Positions 35,436-44,533 of a DNA stretch of 64,000 nucleotides are shown here, in pieces (positions within the stretch are counted from its first letter, which is position 1; every line of letters begins with the position of its first letter). Both the position numbers and the translations under genes were made by a program. This stretch comes from Hyphomicrobiaceae bacterium (GTDB taxonomy: Bacteria; Pseudomonadota; Alphaproteobacteria; Rhizobiales; Hyphomicrobiaceae), in contig JALHOW010000001.1 of the NCBI GenBank assembly GCA_022842785.1, positions 496,001 to 560,000 of the forward strand, given 5' to 3'. Under the pieces are notes generated by a model, which was not told the DNA's origin, made no database searches, and was given only the letters and a program-made list of their open reading frames with translations.

Positions 35436-35466
35436 GGGCGTGGGCTCATGATGTCCACTGGCGGGC

Positions 35467-37746
35467 TCATCGCTGGCGCTCGGCCGGCGGGCGCACAGCG
35501 CTTGCCGGCTCGAAGTAGCGATCGGTGCTCGAAGGTTCGGCGCGGCGGCCGGCAGGCGGCGGCGACTTCGTGCCGGGCGCGGGGGGCGCAGCCGGCCGGC
35601 CGGAGCCGACGCCGTCAGGCCGCTCGGTGGCGAGACGCATTTCCTCGCCGAGCTGGCGCAGTGTCTGGCGCGTGCGGTCGGACATGATGCTGCTCGGGAT
35701 CGCCCGTTCAGCGCTTGCGGCGCCGCCCTGCGGCTCGAGCTGACGCAGCGCCGCAATGCGCCTGCGCTCTTCGACCTGGGCCGGATGGGTATCCAGGCCG
35801 TCGATCGTCGGGACGTCGGGACTGCTCGTCGCGATCGCCATGAAGCTGTGCCAGGCCATGGCCGGCAGATTGCCGCCCGTGACGTCGCGCATGGGGCGGA
35901 AATCATCATTGCCGATCCAGACACCGGTCACGTACTGGCCCGTGAAGCCCAGGAACCATGCATCACGGTAGCCCGAGCTGGTCCCCGTCTTACCGGCCGA
36001 ATGCGTATTGTCGAGGAGCGCTCGCCGGCCCGTACCCTCGGTGACGACCGCGTGCATCATGCGGTTCATGTTCTCGACGACGCGCGGCTCGAGGACCTGT
36101 TCCGCCGGCGGCGCGTCCTTCTCGCGGGAATAGATGACGTCGCCGCGCGAGTTCGTGATTTCGAGGATGGCGTACGGCTTCACCGCCTTGCCGTGATTGG
36201 CGAAGTGCGCATAGGCGGCCGTATGCTCGAGCGGGGTGATGCCCTGATCGCCGAGCGCCATGGAGCATGTCTTGCGGATGCCCTGCACGCCGAGGCGTCG
36301 CGTGATCTCGATGACGCTGTCGCGCTCGTAGCGGAAGGAAAGATCAACCGCGGTTGTATTGAGCGAGCGGGCGAATGCGCTGGTCATGGTGATGCGGGCG
36401 CCGCTGCCCGAGCCGCCGTCGTAGTTCTTCGGTGCCCAGTTGCCGCAGCTCGGCGAGGCATCGCGCACGATCGAGGTGGCGGTCAGTCCCTGCTCCACCG
36501 CATTGGCATAGACGTAGAGCTTGAACGACGAACCGGGCTGCCGCCGTGCAGCACTCGCGCGGTTGAACTGGCTTTCGCCATAGTCGACACCGCCGACGAG
36601 CGCGCGCACCGCGCCATCCGGCTCCATGGCAACCAGCGCGCCCGAACTGGCGTTCTTTGCGCGTCCGTGCTGGCGAATGGTGGATACGAGCGCCTGGTCC
36701 GCGGCCTGCTGGAGACCGACATCGAGAGTCGTGCGCGCCGTCAGCACGAAATGGCCGCGCCCTTCGGCAACGCGCTGGATCTCCTCGAAGGCCCAGTCCA
36801 GGTACCAGTCGGGGCTGTAGGTCGATCGCGTCTCGATTGGCCGGGCGGGATTGAGCCGTGCGCCGTGCACTTGGCCCGCGGTCATGAAGCCGGCATCGAC
36901 GAGGTTCGTCAGCACGACATTGGCGCGGGCGCGCGAGGCCGGGAGGTCGAGGTGCGGGGCGAACTTGGTCGGCGCCTTGAAGAGGCCGACCAGCATGGCC
37001 GCCTCGGCGAGCGTGATCTCCCGTGCCGACTTGCCGAAATAGAAGTGGGATGCGGCTTCGACACCAAATGCACCGCCGCCCATGTAGGCGCGGTCGAAGT
37101 AGAGCTTCAGGATATCGCGCTTCGAGAATCGCGCTTCGAGCCAGAAGGCGAGGAACAGCTCCTTGAGCTTGCGCTCGAAGGAGCGCTCGAAGGAGAGGAA
37201 CAGGTTCTTCGCGAGCTGCTGCGTGAGTGTCGAGCCGCCCTGCACGGTTTCGCCTGCGCGCACGTTCTCCACGAAGGCGCGCGCGGTGCCGAGGAAGTCG
37301 ATGCCGATGTGCTCGAAGAAGCGCCGGTCCTCGGTGGCGAGCGTCGCCTTGATGAGGTAGTCGGGGATCTCCTCGAGCGGCACGGCGTCATTATGCAGGA
37401 TGCCGCGCTGGCCGATCTCGCGCCCCTCGCGGTCGAGGAACTTCACGCTGTAGCGGCCGGTCGAGAAGATCTTGGCCTCGTCCATCTCCTCGAAGGCCGG
37501 GATGGCCAGCGCATACATGAGCACGAGACCGCCGCAGAGAAGCGTGAAGCCTTCCGACATCAACTCGTTGGCGACCTTGCGCCAGCCGTAGAGGCGAAAG
37601 CGGGCAAAAAAGCTCGAGGCGGCGTTCCAGCGGTCCTGGAAGGATTCCCAGGTATTCGAGAGGCTCGAATCGATCCAGCTGTCGAGCCGCAGCCAGTCGA
37701 TGCTGCTGCGGCTCCCCTTCCGATTCCGTGTGAGCCAATCGATCAA
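35467..37746 (-). CDS. Class A penicillin-binding protein (PBP1A-type, bifunctional)
   Basis: A 759-residue bitopic peptidoglycan synthase. A cytoplasmic segment precedes one membrane helix (about residues 66-84). The GT51 transglycosylase has the catalytic Glu in ATEDRRFFEH (about 139) and GGSTLTQQLAKN. The transpeptidase has RRQPGSSFK (active Ser about 406), RSLNTT and KTGTSSGYRDAW. The last 90 residues are Pro/Arg-rich with no domain. The only upstream start is TTG 37746, seven bases after GGGAG. Not clearly the housekeeping PBP1A; other class A enzymes are probably encoded elsewhere. Confidence 0.92.
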   Translation of the reverse strand: MIDWLTRNRKGSRSSIDWLRLDSWIDSSLSNTWESFQDRWNAASSFFARFRLYGWRKVANELMSEGFTLLCGGLVLMYALAIPAFEEMDEAKIFSTGRYSVKFLDREGREIGQRGILHNDAVPLEEIPDYLIKATLATEDRRFFEHIGIDFLGTARAFVENVRAGETVQGGSTLTQQLAKNLFLSFERSFERKLKELFLAFWLEARFSKRDILKLYFDRAYMGGGAFGVEAASHFYFGKSAREITLAEAAMLVGLFKAPTKFAPHLDLPASRARANVVLTNLVDAGFMTAGQVHGARLNPARPIETRSTYSPDWYLDWAFEEIQRVAEGRGHFVLTARTTLDVGLQQAADQALVSTIRQHGRAKNASSGALVAMEPDGAVRALVGGVDYGESQFNRASAARRQPGSSFKLYVYANAVEQGLTATSIVRDASPSCGNWAPKNYDGGSGSGARITMTSAFARSLNTTAVDLSFRYERDSVIEITRRLGVQGIRKTCSMALGDQGITPLEHTAAYAHFANHGKAVKPYAILEITNSRGDVIYSREKDAPPAEQVLEPRVVENMNRMMHAVVTEGTGRRALLDNTHSAGKTGTSSGYRDAWFLGFTGQYVTGVWIGNDDFRPMRDVTGGNLPAMAWHSFMAIATSSPDVPTIDGLDTHPAQVEERRRIAALRQLEPQGGAASAERAIPSSIMSDRTRQTLRQLGEEMRLATERPDGVGSGRPAAPPAPGTKSPPPAGRRAEPSSTDRYFEPASAVRPPAERQR

Positions 37747-37898
37747 ACGCTAACTCCCAAGGATATCTAGCCTATTTGGGTCGGGGACGCGGCTTGCCGA
37801 TGCGGATCATTGTACGCCATTCTGGCGTTGATATGCTGAATCGATCCACACCGGCAAATGTGATAATTGGACAATAGTCATACATCAGGAGCTTGCGC

Positions 37899-38411
37899 GT
37901 GCCGTCGAAAGATCCGCTGCCCTTCTGGCGAACCAAGTCGCTCGACGACATGTCGTCCAGCGAGTGGGAGCAGTTGTGCGACGGCTGTGGCCGGTGCTGC
38001 CTCGTCAAGCTCGAGGACGAGGACACGGGCGACATCTATCTGACGCGCCTTGCCTGCGGCCTTCTCGATCTCAAAACGTGCCGCTGCCGTGACTACGCCG
38101 CTCGGCATGAGAAGATGCCGGATTGCATTTCGATCACGCCCGAGAAGGTGCGCACCCTCGGCTGGCTGCCCCCGACGTGCGGTTATCGGCGCGTCGAGGA
38201 GGGGAAGGACCTCCTGTGGTGGCATCCGCTGATTTCCGGCACGCCGGATACGGTGCATGAAGCAGGCATCTCCGTGCGCAAGCTCGCGCGCACCGAGGTC
38301 GGCATCAAGCCCGGCTGGATCCCGCACTACATCATCGACGATTTTGTTGATGATGGGGTCGAGGCTCCGCCGGCCCCCGCCCGTAAGAAGCGCGCCGGCA
38401 GCAAGCGCTAG
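37899..38411 (+). CDS. YcgN-family (UPF0260) cysteine cluster protein
   Basis: A 170-residue cytoplasmic protein of the YkgJ/YcgN family with the metal-binding pattern [39 protein letters not shown] and [17 protein letters not shown]. The cysteines probably bind zinc or an iron-sulfur cluster. GTG 37899 follows AGGAG at good spacing; a TTG two codons earlier is possible. Divergent from the PBP gene, with an AT-rich gap of about 150 bases. The tail ends in a Lys/Arg-rich segment. Confidence 0.87.
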   Translation: MPSKDPLPFWRTKSLDDMSSSEWEQLCDGCGRCCLVKLEDEDTGDIYLTRLACGLLDLKTCRCRDYAARHEKMPDCISITPEKVRTLGWLPPTCGYRRVEEGKDLLWWHPLISGTPDTVHEAGISVRKLARTEVGIKPGWIPHYIIDDFVDDGVEAPPAPARKKRAGSKR

Positions 38412-38416
38412 ACCCG

Positions 38417-39103
38417 CTAGAAGCGCAGTACCCTGAGCCAGCGCATGACGTCGAGCAGGCTGACGGCGGCGGCGGCGACATAGGTGAAAGCCGCTGCCCG
38501 CAGGAGCTGGCGGGCCGAGTTCATGTCGCGGTCCGAGATGTAGTTGCCGGACTTGAGGAGCGGCAGCGCCCGCCGGAAGCTCGCGTCGAACTCCACGGGC
38601 AGCGTCACGGCGTGCATGAATACCGTCGATCCCAGGATGAGAATGCCGAGCGCCATCTGCATGAGCATGATGTGCGGTGATTTCGAGAGGATCATCATCA
38701 CCGGTGCGGCGATCATCACGACCGACCCGAGTTTCTGGATCTTGTCGGCTTGACGTGCCATTCGCGTGCGCGCTGTGAGGGGGCCGTATGCGGTCGCATC
38801 CTGCATGGCGTGACCGACCTCGTGGGCGGCGATGACGACTGCGGCGAGGGAACGCTTACCGAAGTGCTGCGGCAGGAGGCGCACGGCCTTGGCCTCGGGG
38901 TCGTAGTGGTCCCCCTGCTGCGTTTCTTCGACGACGACATGATGCAGGCCCATGCCGTCGAGCACATGGCGCGCGAATTCGCCGCCTGTTCCGGCCAGAT
39001 CCGCCCGCTCGCTCGAATGGCGGGCGATGACGCCCCTGATCCACATCTGCGGCAGGAAGGCGAGGCCAAAGGCGAGGGCGAGGACGATGAGTGCGAGGGT
39101 CAA
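38417..39103 (-). CDS. Membrane zinc metalloprotease (YugP family)
   Basis: A 228-residue membrane protein of the YugP/DUF2391-like zinc peptidase group. After an N-terminal helix (LALIVLALAFGLAFLPQMWI), the sequence has DHYDPEAKAVRLLP and the HExxH motif AAHEVGHAMQDA; then helices QKLGSVVMIAAPVMMIL and MQMALGILILGSTVFMHAVTLPVEFDASFRRA, typical of the family. The start is TTG 39103, preceded by GAGGAG. It converges on ycgN with 5 bases between. Confidence 0.87.
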   Translation of the reverse strand: MTLALIVLALAFGLAFLPQMWIRGVIARHSSERADLAGTGGEFARHVLDGMGLHHVVVEETQQGDHYDPEAKAVRLLPQHFGKRSLAAVVIAAHEVGHAMQDATAYGPLTARTRMARQADKIQKLGSVVMIAAPVMMILSKSPHIMLMQMALGILILGSTVFMHAVTLPVEFDASFRRALPLLKSGNYISDRDMNSARQLLRAAAFTYVAAAAVSLLDVMRWLRVLRF

Positions 39104-39158
39104 CCAGAGCTCCTCAAGATTGAGGGCAGCAGCTTAGCACAAAGGGTGGCCGGGATGC

Positions 39159-39701
39159 TCACGCCACGCGCCCGACGGCGTAGCGCGACTGGACGAAGCC
39201 CGATGGGTAGGCCGTCGTCTCGAAGTGCGTGAGGACAACGTCGTGCGGCAGCGTGCCGAAGAGCGGCCGGCCGGTCCCGATCAGGATGGGGATGCGCGTA
39301 ATGGTCATGTCCTCGATCAGGCCATCGGCCAGGAAAGACTGTATCAGCCGTCCGCCATCCACGTAGGCGCGTGACCATCCCTCGCGCCGCAGCATGTCGA
39401 GCACTTCCGTGGGGCCAAGTGCCAGGATCCGGACGCGGTCGGCGCGATCCGCCGGGACGGCTTCAGGGTCGAGCGTGCGGCTCAGGACGACGACTGGCTT
39501 GTCGTAAGGCCATTTGCCGAAAGAGAGGACTTTCTCGAATGTCCCCCGACCGATGATCAGGCCGTCCACGGAGTTCATGAAGTCCGCGTAGCCGTAGTCG
39601 TCGCCGATATCGGGCCACTGGTGCAGCCATTCGATGTCGCCGTCCGGGCGCGCGATGAAGCCATCGAGGCTGGTCGCGATGTAGACATGGCAGGTCGGCA
39701 T
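39159..39701 (-). CDS. Dihydrofolate reductase-fold (RibD C-terminal) oxidoreductase
   Basis: A 180-residue protein with a DHFR/RibD_C fold. Landmarks: the N-terminal CHVYIATSLDGFIARPDGDIEWL, SVDGLIIGRGTFEKVLSF, KPVVVLSRTL and GGRLIQSFLADGLIEDMTITRIPILIGTGRPLFG. It is a small NADPH-binding reductase of unknown substrate. Monocistronic and divergent from the D-hydroxyacid dehydrogenase gene. Confidence 0.87.
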   Translation of the reverse strand: MPTCHVYIATSLDGFIARPDGDIEWLHQWPDIGDDYGYADFMNSVDGLIIGRGTFEKVLSFGKWPYDKPVVVLSRTLDPEAVPADRADRVRILALGPTEVLDMLRREGWSRAYVDGGRLIQSFLADGLIEDMTITRIPILIGTGRPLFGTLPHDVVLTHFETTAYPSGFVQSRYAVGRVA

Positions 39702-39884
39702 GGTCTCGGGAGCGTCTCGGGCTGGCTATGTGCTGCTGCGGGTCTTCTATCACATCGCGGCGCTTGCGCTCGCCCGCTCCCTCGGGGGATGATGGCTCAT
39801 CCGTGGTGCCGGCTGGCCGAGCCGCCACACCCCTTGGCACCGCTCAATCACAGAGACAGAACGATAGAAACCGGAGGAAACCGT

Positions 39885-40838
39885 ATGGTCGCCATCGCGA
39901 TCCTCGACGACTACCAGAACGTGGCCTTGTCGTTTGCCGACTGGTCACGTCTCAAAGCAGCCCATCAGGTTACGGTCTTCAAGCACGCCTTCGAGAGCGA
40001 GGCGGCGGCGCGCCGTGAGCTGCAGGCCTTCGACGTGGTTTGCTGCATGCGCGAGCGTACGCCCTTTCCGCGCTCGCTCATCGAGGCACTTCCCAATCTC
40101 AAGCTGATCGTCACGGCCGGCATGCGCAATGCCGCCATCGATACGGAGGCAGCAGCCGCACGCGGGATCAAGGTGTGCGGTTCGGACAGCGGCGGCCACG
40201 CGACGGCCGAGCTGACCATGGGCCTCATCCTGGCGCTGGCCCGCAACCTGCACATCGAGTTCGCGAACATGCGCGAAGGGCGCTGGCAGACGACGGTCGG
40301 TCGCGATCTCAAGGGGCGCACGCTCGGTCTTGTCGGGCTCGGCCGCCTCGGTGGGCATGTCGCGCGCATGGCGCAGGCCTTCGGCATGAACGTCATTGCC
40401 TGGAGCCCGAACCTCACGGACGAGCGCGCAGCCGAGCACAATGCGCGGCGCGCGGCAAAGGATGTGCTTTTCCGCGAGGCCGATGTGATCTCCGTGCACG
40501 TGGTGCTGTCGGCGCGCAGCCGCGGCATCGTCACGGCCGAGGATTTGGCGCTCATGAAGCCGACCGCCTTCTTCGTGAATACTTCGCGCGCGCCCCTCGT
40601 CGACAATGCGGCGCTGAGTGCGGCGCTCGCTGCGGGTAAAATCGCTGGTGCCGCGCTCGACGTCTACGAGGTCGAGCCGGTGCCGGCCGCTGAGGCCCTG
40701 CGCCGTGAGCCGCGCGCCGTTCTCACGCCGCACATCGGCTATGTGACCGAGGAAACCTATCAGCTGTTTTATCCCGGCATGGTCGAGGACATCGAGGCTT
40801 GGCTCGCGGGCAAGCCCGTACGCGTCATTGCAGGCTGA
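39885..40838 (+). CDS. D-2-hydroxyacid dehydrogenase family protein
   Basis: A 317-residue NAD-dependent dehydrogenase of the D-isomer-specific 2-hydroxyacid family. It shows LIVTAGMRNAAIDT, the Rossmann site GLVGLGRLGGHVARMAQAFGM, the catalytic Arg in NTSRAPLVDN, the conserved Glu in DVYEVEP, and the catalytic His in TPHIGYVTEE. ATG 39885 follows CGGAGG. Eleven bases separate it from the cinA start. Substrate unknown; glyoxylate/hydroxypyruvate and phosphoglycerate-type members share these motifs. Confidence 0.88.
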   Translation: MVAIAILDDYQNVALSFADWSRLKAAHQVTVFKHAFESEAAARRELQAFDVVCCMRERTPFPRSLIEALPNLKLIVTAGMRNAAIDTEAAAARGIKVCGSDSGGHATAELTMGLILALARNLHIEFANMREGRWQTTVGRDLKGRTLGLVGLGRLGGHVARMAQAFGMNVIAWSPNLTDERAAEHNARRAAKDVLFREADVISVHVVLSARSRGIVTAEDLALMKPTAFFVNTSRAPLVDNAALSAALAAGKIAGAALDVYEVEPVPAAEALRREPRAVLTPHIGYVTEETYQLFYPGMVEDIEAWLAGKPVRVIAG

Positions 40839-40849
40839 GGGAGCGGCGG

Positions 40850-42121
40850 ATGATCATCGAAATTCTCTGCACGGGTGACGAGATCCTCACCGGCAAGACG
40901 ATCAACACGAACTTCAGCCATATGTCGGCGCGGCTCAACGAGCTTGGCCTGAGCGTGCGCTGGGGAACGACAGTCGGTGACGACCGCGAGACGCTCATGG
41001 AGGCCTTGCGCCTTGCCGCGTCTCGCGCCGATGCCGTGATCGTCAACGGCGGCCTGGGTCCAACGGTCGATGATCTCTCACAGGAGATCGCGGCGAAGGC
41101 CGCCGGCGTCGAGCTCGTGCTGAGCGAGGAATGGCTCGCGCGCATCGAGAGTTTTTATGCGCGACGTAACCGCGTCATGCCGCCGAACAACAGGAAGCAG
41201 GCGTTGCTTCCTGCGGGTGCCGAGCTGATCGACAATCCGATCGGCACGGCGTGCGGTTTCGCCGTGACCATCGGCAAGGCGCGCTTCTTCTTCACGCCGG
41301 GCGTTCCGCGCGAGATGCGCCGTATGCTCGACGAGCAGCTCATTCCGCGTCTTCTGGCGATGAGCGGCCTCAAGGGCGTGACGCGCCTGAAGCGCTTCCA
41401 CTCGTTCGGCATTGGTGAATCGCGTGCCGACGAAATGCTGGCTGGTATTCCGGGCCTCGAGGATGGCGGCAGCGTGAAGCTCGGCTTTCAGTCGCACTAT
41501 CCGCAACTCGAAACCAAGCTCGCAATCCGCGCCGATGACGAAGCGGCGCTTGCGGGCGCACTCGGTCCCATCGAGGCCGAGGTACGCCGTCGTCTCGGCA
41601 ACTTCATCATTGCGGAGGACGACCAGCGTCTCGAAGGTGTGATCCTCGACCGGCTGTCGGCGGGTGGTCACACACTCGCCATCGCCGAGATGGTGACGGG
41701 TGGTGGCGTTGCCGCGCGCCTGGCGCCGCAGCTGGCATCAGGGCCTGTGTTCCGACGCGGTATTGTCGGTCGCGATCTGGCGCAGGTATTCGGTGCCGTG
41801 GGTCTCGATGCAAATTTTTCGGCGGCCGGGATCACGGAGGATGCGGCGATTGCCGTTGCGCAGGGCCTGCGTCAGGTGAGCGGTGCGTCGCACGCAGTCG
41901 CGGTGCTGATGGAACTCGACGAGGGCGAGGATCGTCTCGAACTCGGCGGCAACATCCAGATCGGACTTGCCGATCCGACGGGCGCACTCGCGCGGCCGGC
42001 ACGCTTGCTCGGTGGACGCGAGTGGGTGCGCATGGGCGTGATCGAACTCGCACTTGATGCATTGCGTCGTCGCTTGCTCGGACTCGAGGTCGACGAGCGC
42101 ATCGACTTCGAGCGGAGATAA
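40850..42121 (+). CDS. cinA: CinA-family protein with altered C-terminal amidase motif
   Basis: A 423-residue two-domain protein. The N-terminal MoaB/MogA-like domain has EILCTGDEILTGKTINTN, VNGGLGPTVDDLSQE and FFTPGVPREMRRM. The C-terminal domain normally carries AESCTGG, the NMN deamidase signature; here it reads AEMVTGGGVAARL, so the conserved Ser and Cys are missing. Downstream segments (RGIVGRDLAQVFG, AVGLDANFSAAGIT) are also unusual. NMN recycling activity is therefore doubtful. ATG 40850 follows GGGAGCGG. Confidence 0.83.
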   Translation: MIIEILCTGDEILTGKTINTNFSHMSARLNELGLSVRWGTTVGDDRETLMEALRLAASRADAVIVNGGLGPTVDDLSQEIAAKAAGVELVLSEEWLARIESFYARRNRVMPPNNRKQALLPAGAELIDNPIGTACGFAVTIGKARFFFTPGVPREMRRMLDEQLIPRLLAMSGLKGVTRLKRFHSFGIGESRADEMLAGIPGLEDGGSVKLGFQSHYPQLETKLAIRADDEAALAGALGPIEAEVRRRLGNFIIAEDDQRLEGVILDRLSAGGHTLAIAEMVTGGGVAARLAPQLASGPVFRRGIVGRDLAQVFGAVGLDANFSAAGITEDAAIAVAQGLRQVSGASHAVAVLMELDEGEDRLELGGNIQIGLADPTGALARPARLLGGREWVRMGVIELALDALRRRLLGLEVDERIDFERR

Positions 42122-42249
42122 TTGCTGTTTTTAGAAACGGCCTGACGGCCGGCGCGCAGTCACATGCTCATGAAGAGGGGCTTCGCAAGTCCGTGGTGGT
42201 CTGCGCCGCGAACGCGTGCCGCGACATTCGCCGAGCTCACTGCATGGCC

Positions 42250-42393
42250 GCCGCGGGCATAGCACCACGGAAGGGTTGCGAAGCGCCTCTTCCCAGCAGC
42301 CCGCGGCAAGTGAAAGACCCCGCCGCGGGCATAGCACCACGGAAGGGTTGCGAAGCACCTCTTCCCAGCAGCCCGCGGCAAGTAAAAGACTGC
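42250..42393. repeat. Two 72-bp palindromic direct repeats
   Basis: Unit 1 (42250-42321) and unit 2 (42322-42393) begin GCCGCGGGCATAGCACCACG and differ at only a few bases. Each carries 9-bp arms GCCGCGGGC and GCCCGCGGC (42250-42258 and 42299-42307) around an inner GGAAG...CTTCC stem. They lie in a 624-base gap between cinA and the LysM gene; a third unit start (GCCGCG) follows unit 2. The other side of the gap holds only the CtrA box. I see no gene here. Confidence 0.85.
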
Positions 42394-42688
42394 GCCGCGT
42401 CGCTGATACAAGCAATATGCTGTTGTCCTACATTCAGCCAAAAGCCGCTGAAGAGCCGCCGTTCAGCCAACGGCCTCGCACAATCGCGCGCTAGGTAGAG
42501 AGTGCTCGTTCTCCGCGTCGCGTATCTCGTTTCATCACGGAGAGCCTTCTCGAAGGCATCGTAACTTGGCCATCGGCCGAGAGCGATGTTGCTCACTCTG
42601 CAGCACCAGGAGCGCGTCCCGTGCCGAAGTCTCAACATCTCCCATCCACATGCCCGGGAGTGAGCCAACGACACCGACGTCGATCTCC

Positions 42689-42704
42689 TTAACGGCCGAT
42701 TAAC
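42689..42704 (+). promoter_or_regulatory. CtrA-binding site (TTAA-N7-TTAAC)
   Basis: TTAACGGCCGATTAAC is a perfect match to the CtrA consensus TTAA-N7-TTAA[C], 42 bases upstream of the LysM/M23 gene start. An overlapping inverted repeat TTAACC-N7-GGTTAA runs to 42718. CtrA is the master cell-cycle regulator in this class; control of this gene is a strong inference from an exact site. Confidence 0.65.
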
Positions 42705-42745
42705 CAATTCACGGTTAACTGAAGGCGCGTAGAGGGGTGTACCAC

Positions 42746-44509
42746 ATGTTGCGTATTGTGCGTTTGTGTGAGCGTCTGCCAAGGTCCGCCACCACATTTC
42801 GGGGCGCGGCCGTTCTTGTGTTGGCGATGGCTGCCGGCGGTTGCAGTGCCGGTTTTGAAATGCCCTCGCTCAGCTACAACGGGGGCCCGTCATCGACGAG
42901 CAGCGTCCCCATTCCTCGCGAGCCCGTCTATCAGAACCGCGGCTCGAACTCGCTCGGTGATGAGCGCAGCTACAGCCAGCCCCAGGGACAGCCATACGGG
43001 CAGCCGTATGGACAGCCCTATGGTCAGCCATACAACGCGCCGGAAGGCACGGGCGTCGAGCGCTCCTACAGTCCTCCTTACGAGCGCGCGCCTCAGCGCC
43101 CGGAGTGGCGTCAGAGCAATCGCGGCACGCCGGTTTCACCTGAGGGCGAGCGTGGCGTGCACGTGTCGGAATTGTCCGGGGCCTATGATCGCGCGGCGCC
43201 GACGGGAGCCTCGTCTCGGTACACCCCACCGCCCGCGTCCGCGCCATATCGGAGCACGGATCCGGTTCCCGTTGCGGCTCCGGCACCGCCGCGCGCGAGC
43301 TTTGATGCGTCGCACGCCCCCGCTCCCGTCGAGGGCAATACGATCGAGGTCGCATCCGGCGATACGCTCTATGCGCTTTCCAAGAAGCACGGCGTTTCCG
43401 TCGCGGCGCTGATGAGCGCCAACAATCTGAAGAACGCGCAACTTCGCATTGGCCAGAAGCTCGTCGTGCCCTCGGCGAGCGCTCCACCGACGCGTCGCGT
43501 CGCGTCCCTGCCGTCGGCGCCGATGGCCGAGCCTGCACCGCCGCCTGCTGCTTTGCCGCCGCCCGCATTCCCGCCGCGTAGCGAGCGTCCCGAACCGCGC
43601 CTTCCGCACCATGAGGCGGGGCCGATGGTGCCGCCGCTCATAGAAACCGATCCGTCGACACCGGCTGCCACGCCGGCGCCCGCTCCAGCCGCGACGCCTG
43701 CACCGCGCAGTGCCGCGGCTGCCGATCCGTCCGGCTGGACGGGCACCTACACCGTCGCGCGCGGCGATAGCCTTTATGCCGTTGCCCGCAAGCATAATGT
43801 CGGCCTCAACGAGCTCGAGCGGGTCAACCAGATCACGGATCCGCGGCGCGTGAAGCCCGGCACCGTGCTCAAGGTGCCGCGTGCCGGCGATGCAGCACCC
43901 GTGGCGTCCGCTCCGGCGACGCCGCCGCCAGCGAAGATGGCAACTGATGGCGTCACACCGATCGTGCCGGTCATCATCAATGGCCGTCCTCGCACGGCCG
44001 CCATTGATACGGAGGCGCACACGCCGCCGGGTGGCTCGTTGACGGATGCCGCGCCGGCACCTCCTCCGCTCGCCAGGCAGGAGCCGACCGTCCGCGACGC
44101 GGCCGTACCTCCGGCGCCGAAGGCGTCACCGGCCACCGCGAAGTTCCGCTGGCCGGCGCGCGGCAAGATCATCTCGAACTTCGGACCGCAAGGCGGCGGT
44201 CAGAACGATGGCATCAATATCGCGTTGCCGCGCGGTGCTGACGTTCACGCGGCCGAGGCCGGCATCGTGACGTACGCGGGCGACGGTGTGCAGGGTTATG
44301 GCAACCTGCTCCTCATCCGCCACGATGGCGGCTGGATCACCGCCTACGCGCACAACGATTCACTGAACGTGAAGCAGGGCGAAGCCGTGCGGCGCGGGCA
44401 GGTCATCGCCAAGGCGGGAGCCACGGGCAGTGTCGACACGCCCCAGCTCCGCTTCGAGATCCGCCAGGGCGTCAAGCCGTTGGATCCCATTCAGCACCTC
44501 GAGAATTAA
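42746..44509 (+). CDS. LysM/M23 lipoprotein (degenerate peptidase, NlpD/DipM-like)
   Basis: A 587-residue envelope protein. The signal peptide ends in a lipobox (LAMAAGGCSAG). A Pro/Gln-rich region has four GQPY repeats. LysM 1 is EVASGDTLYALSKKHGVSVAAL and LysM 2 is YTVARGDSLYAVARKHNVGLNEL; long Pro/Ala linkers separate them. The C-terminal M23 domain (about the last 110 residues) has all zinc ligands replaced: usual HxGxD is NDGINIA and the usual HxH is QLRFEIR. It is therefore probably an amidase activator like EnvC/NlpD/DipM, acting in septal cell-wall splitting. ATG 42746 is chosen over the track GTG. Confidence 0.88.
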   Translation: MLRIVRLCERLPRSATTFRGAAVLVLAMAAGGCSAGFEMPSLSYNGGPSSTSSVPIPREPVYQNRGSNSLGDERSYSQPQGQPYGQPYGQPYGQPYNAPEGTGVERSYSPPYERAPQRPEWRQSNRGTPVSPEGERGVHVSELSGAYDRAAPTGASSRYTPPPASAPYRSTDPVPVAAPAPPRASFDASHAPAPVEGNTIEVASGDTLYALSKKHGVSVAALMSANNLKNAQLRIGQKLVVPSASAPPTRRVASLPSAPMAEPAPPPAALPPPAFPPRSERPEPRLPHHEAGPMVPPLIETDPSTPAATPAPAPAATPAPRSAAAADPSGWTGTYTVARGDSLYAVARKHNVGLNELERVNQITDPRRVKPGTVLKVPRAGDAAPVASAPATPPPAKMATDGVTPIVPVIINGRPRTAAIDTEAHTPPGGSLTDAAPAPPPLARQEPTVRDAAVPPAPKASPATAKFRWPARGKIISNFGPQGGGQNDGINIALPRGADVHAAEAGIVTYAGDGVQGYGNLLLIRHDGGWITAYAHNDSLNVKQGEAVRRGQVIAKAGATGSVDTPQLRFEIRQGVKPLDPIQHLEN

Positions 44510-44533
44510 TTGCGGACGGACTTGAGGTGCAGC

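Noticed and set aside
35785-37770. 661-residue plus-strand ORF
   Set aside because: Shadow of the class A PBP gene; no family features.
42250-42393. 72-bp repeats as a possible CRISPR array
   Set aside because: Units are directly adjacent with no spacers, only two copies exist and there is no cas gene.
42237-42797. 186-residue minus-strand ORF over the 72-bp repeats
   Set aside because: It only translates the repeats and the start of the LysM gene in reverse.
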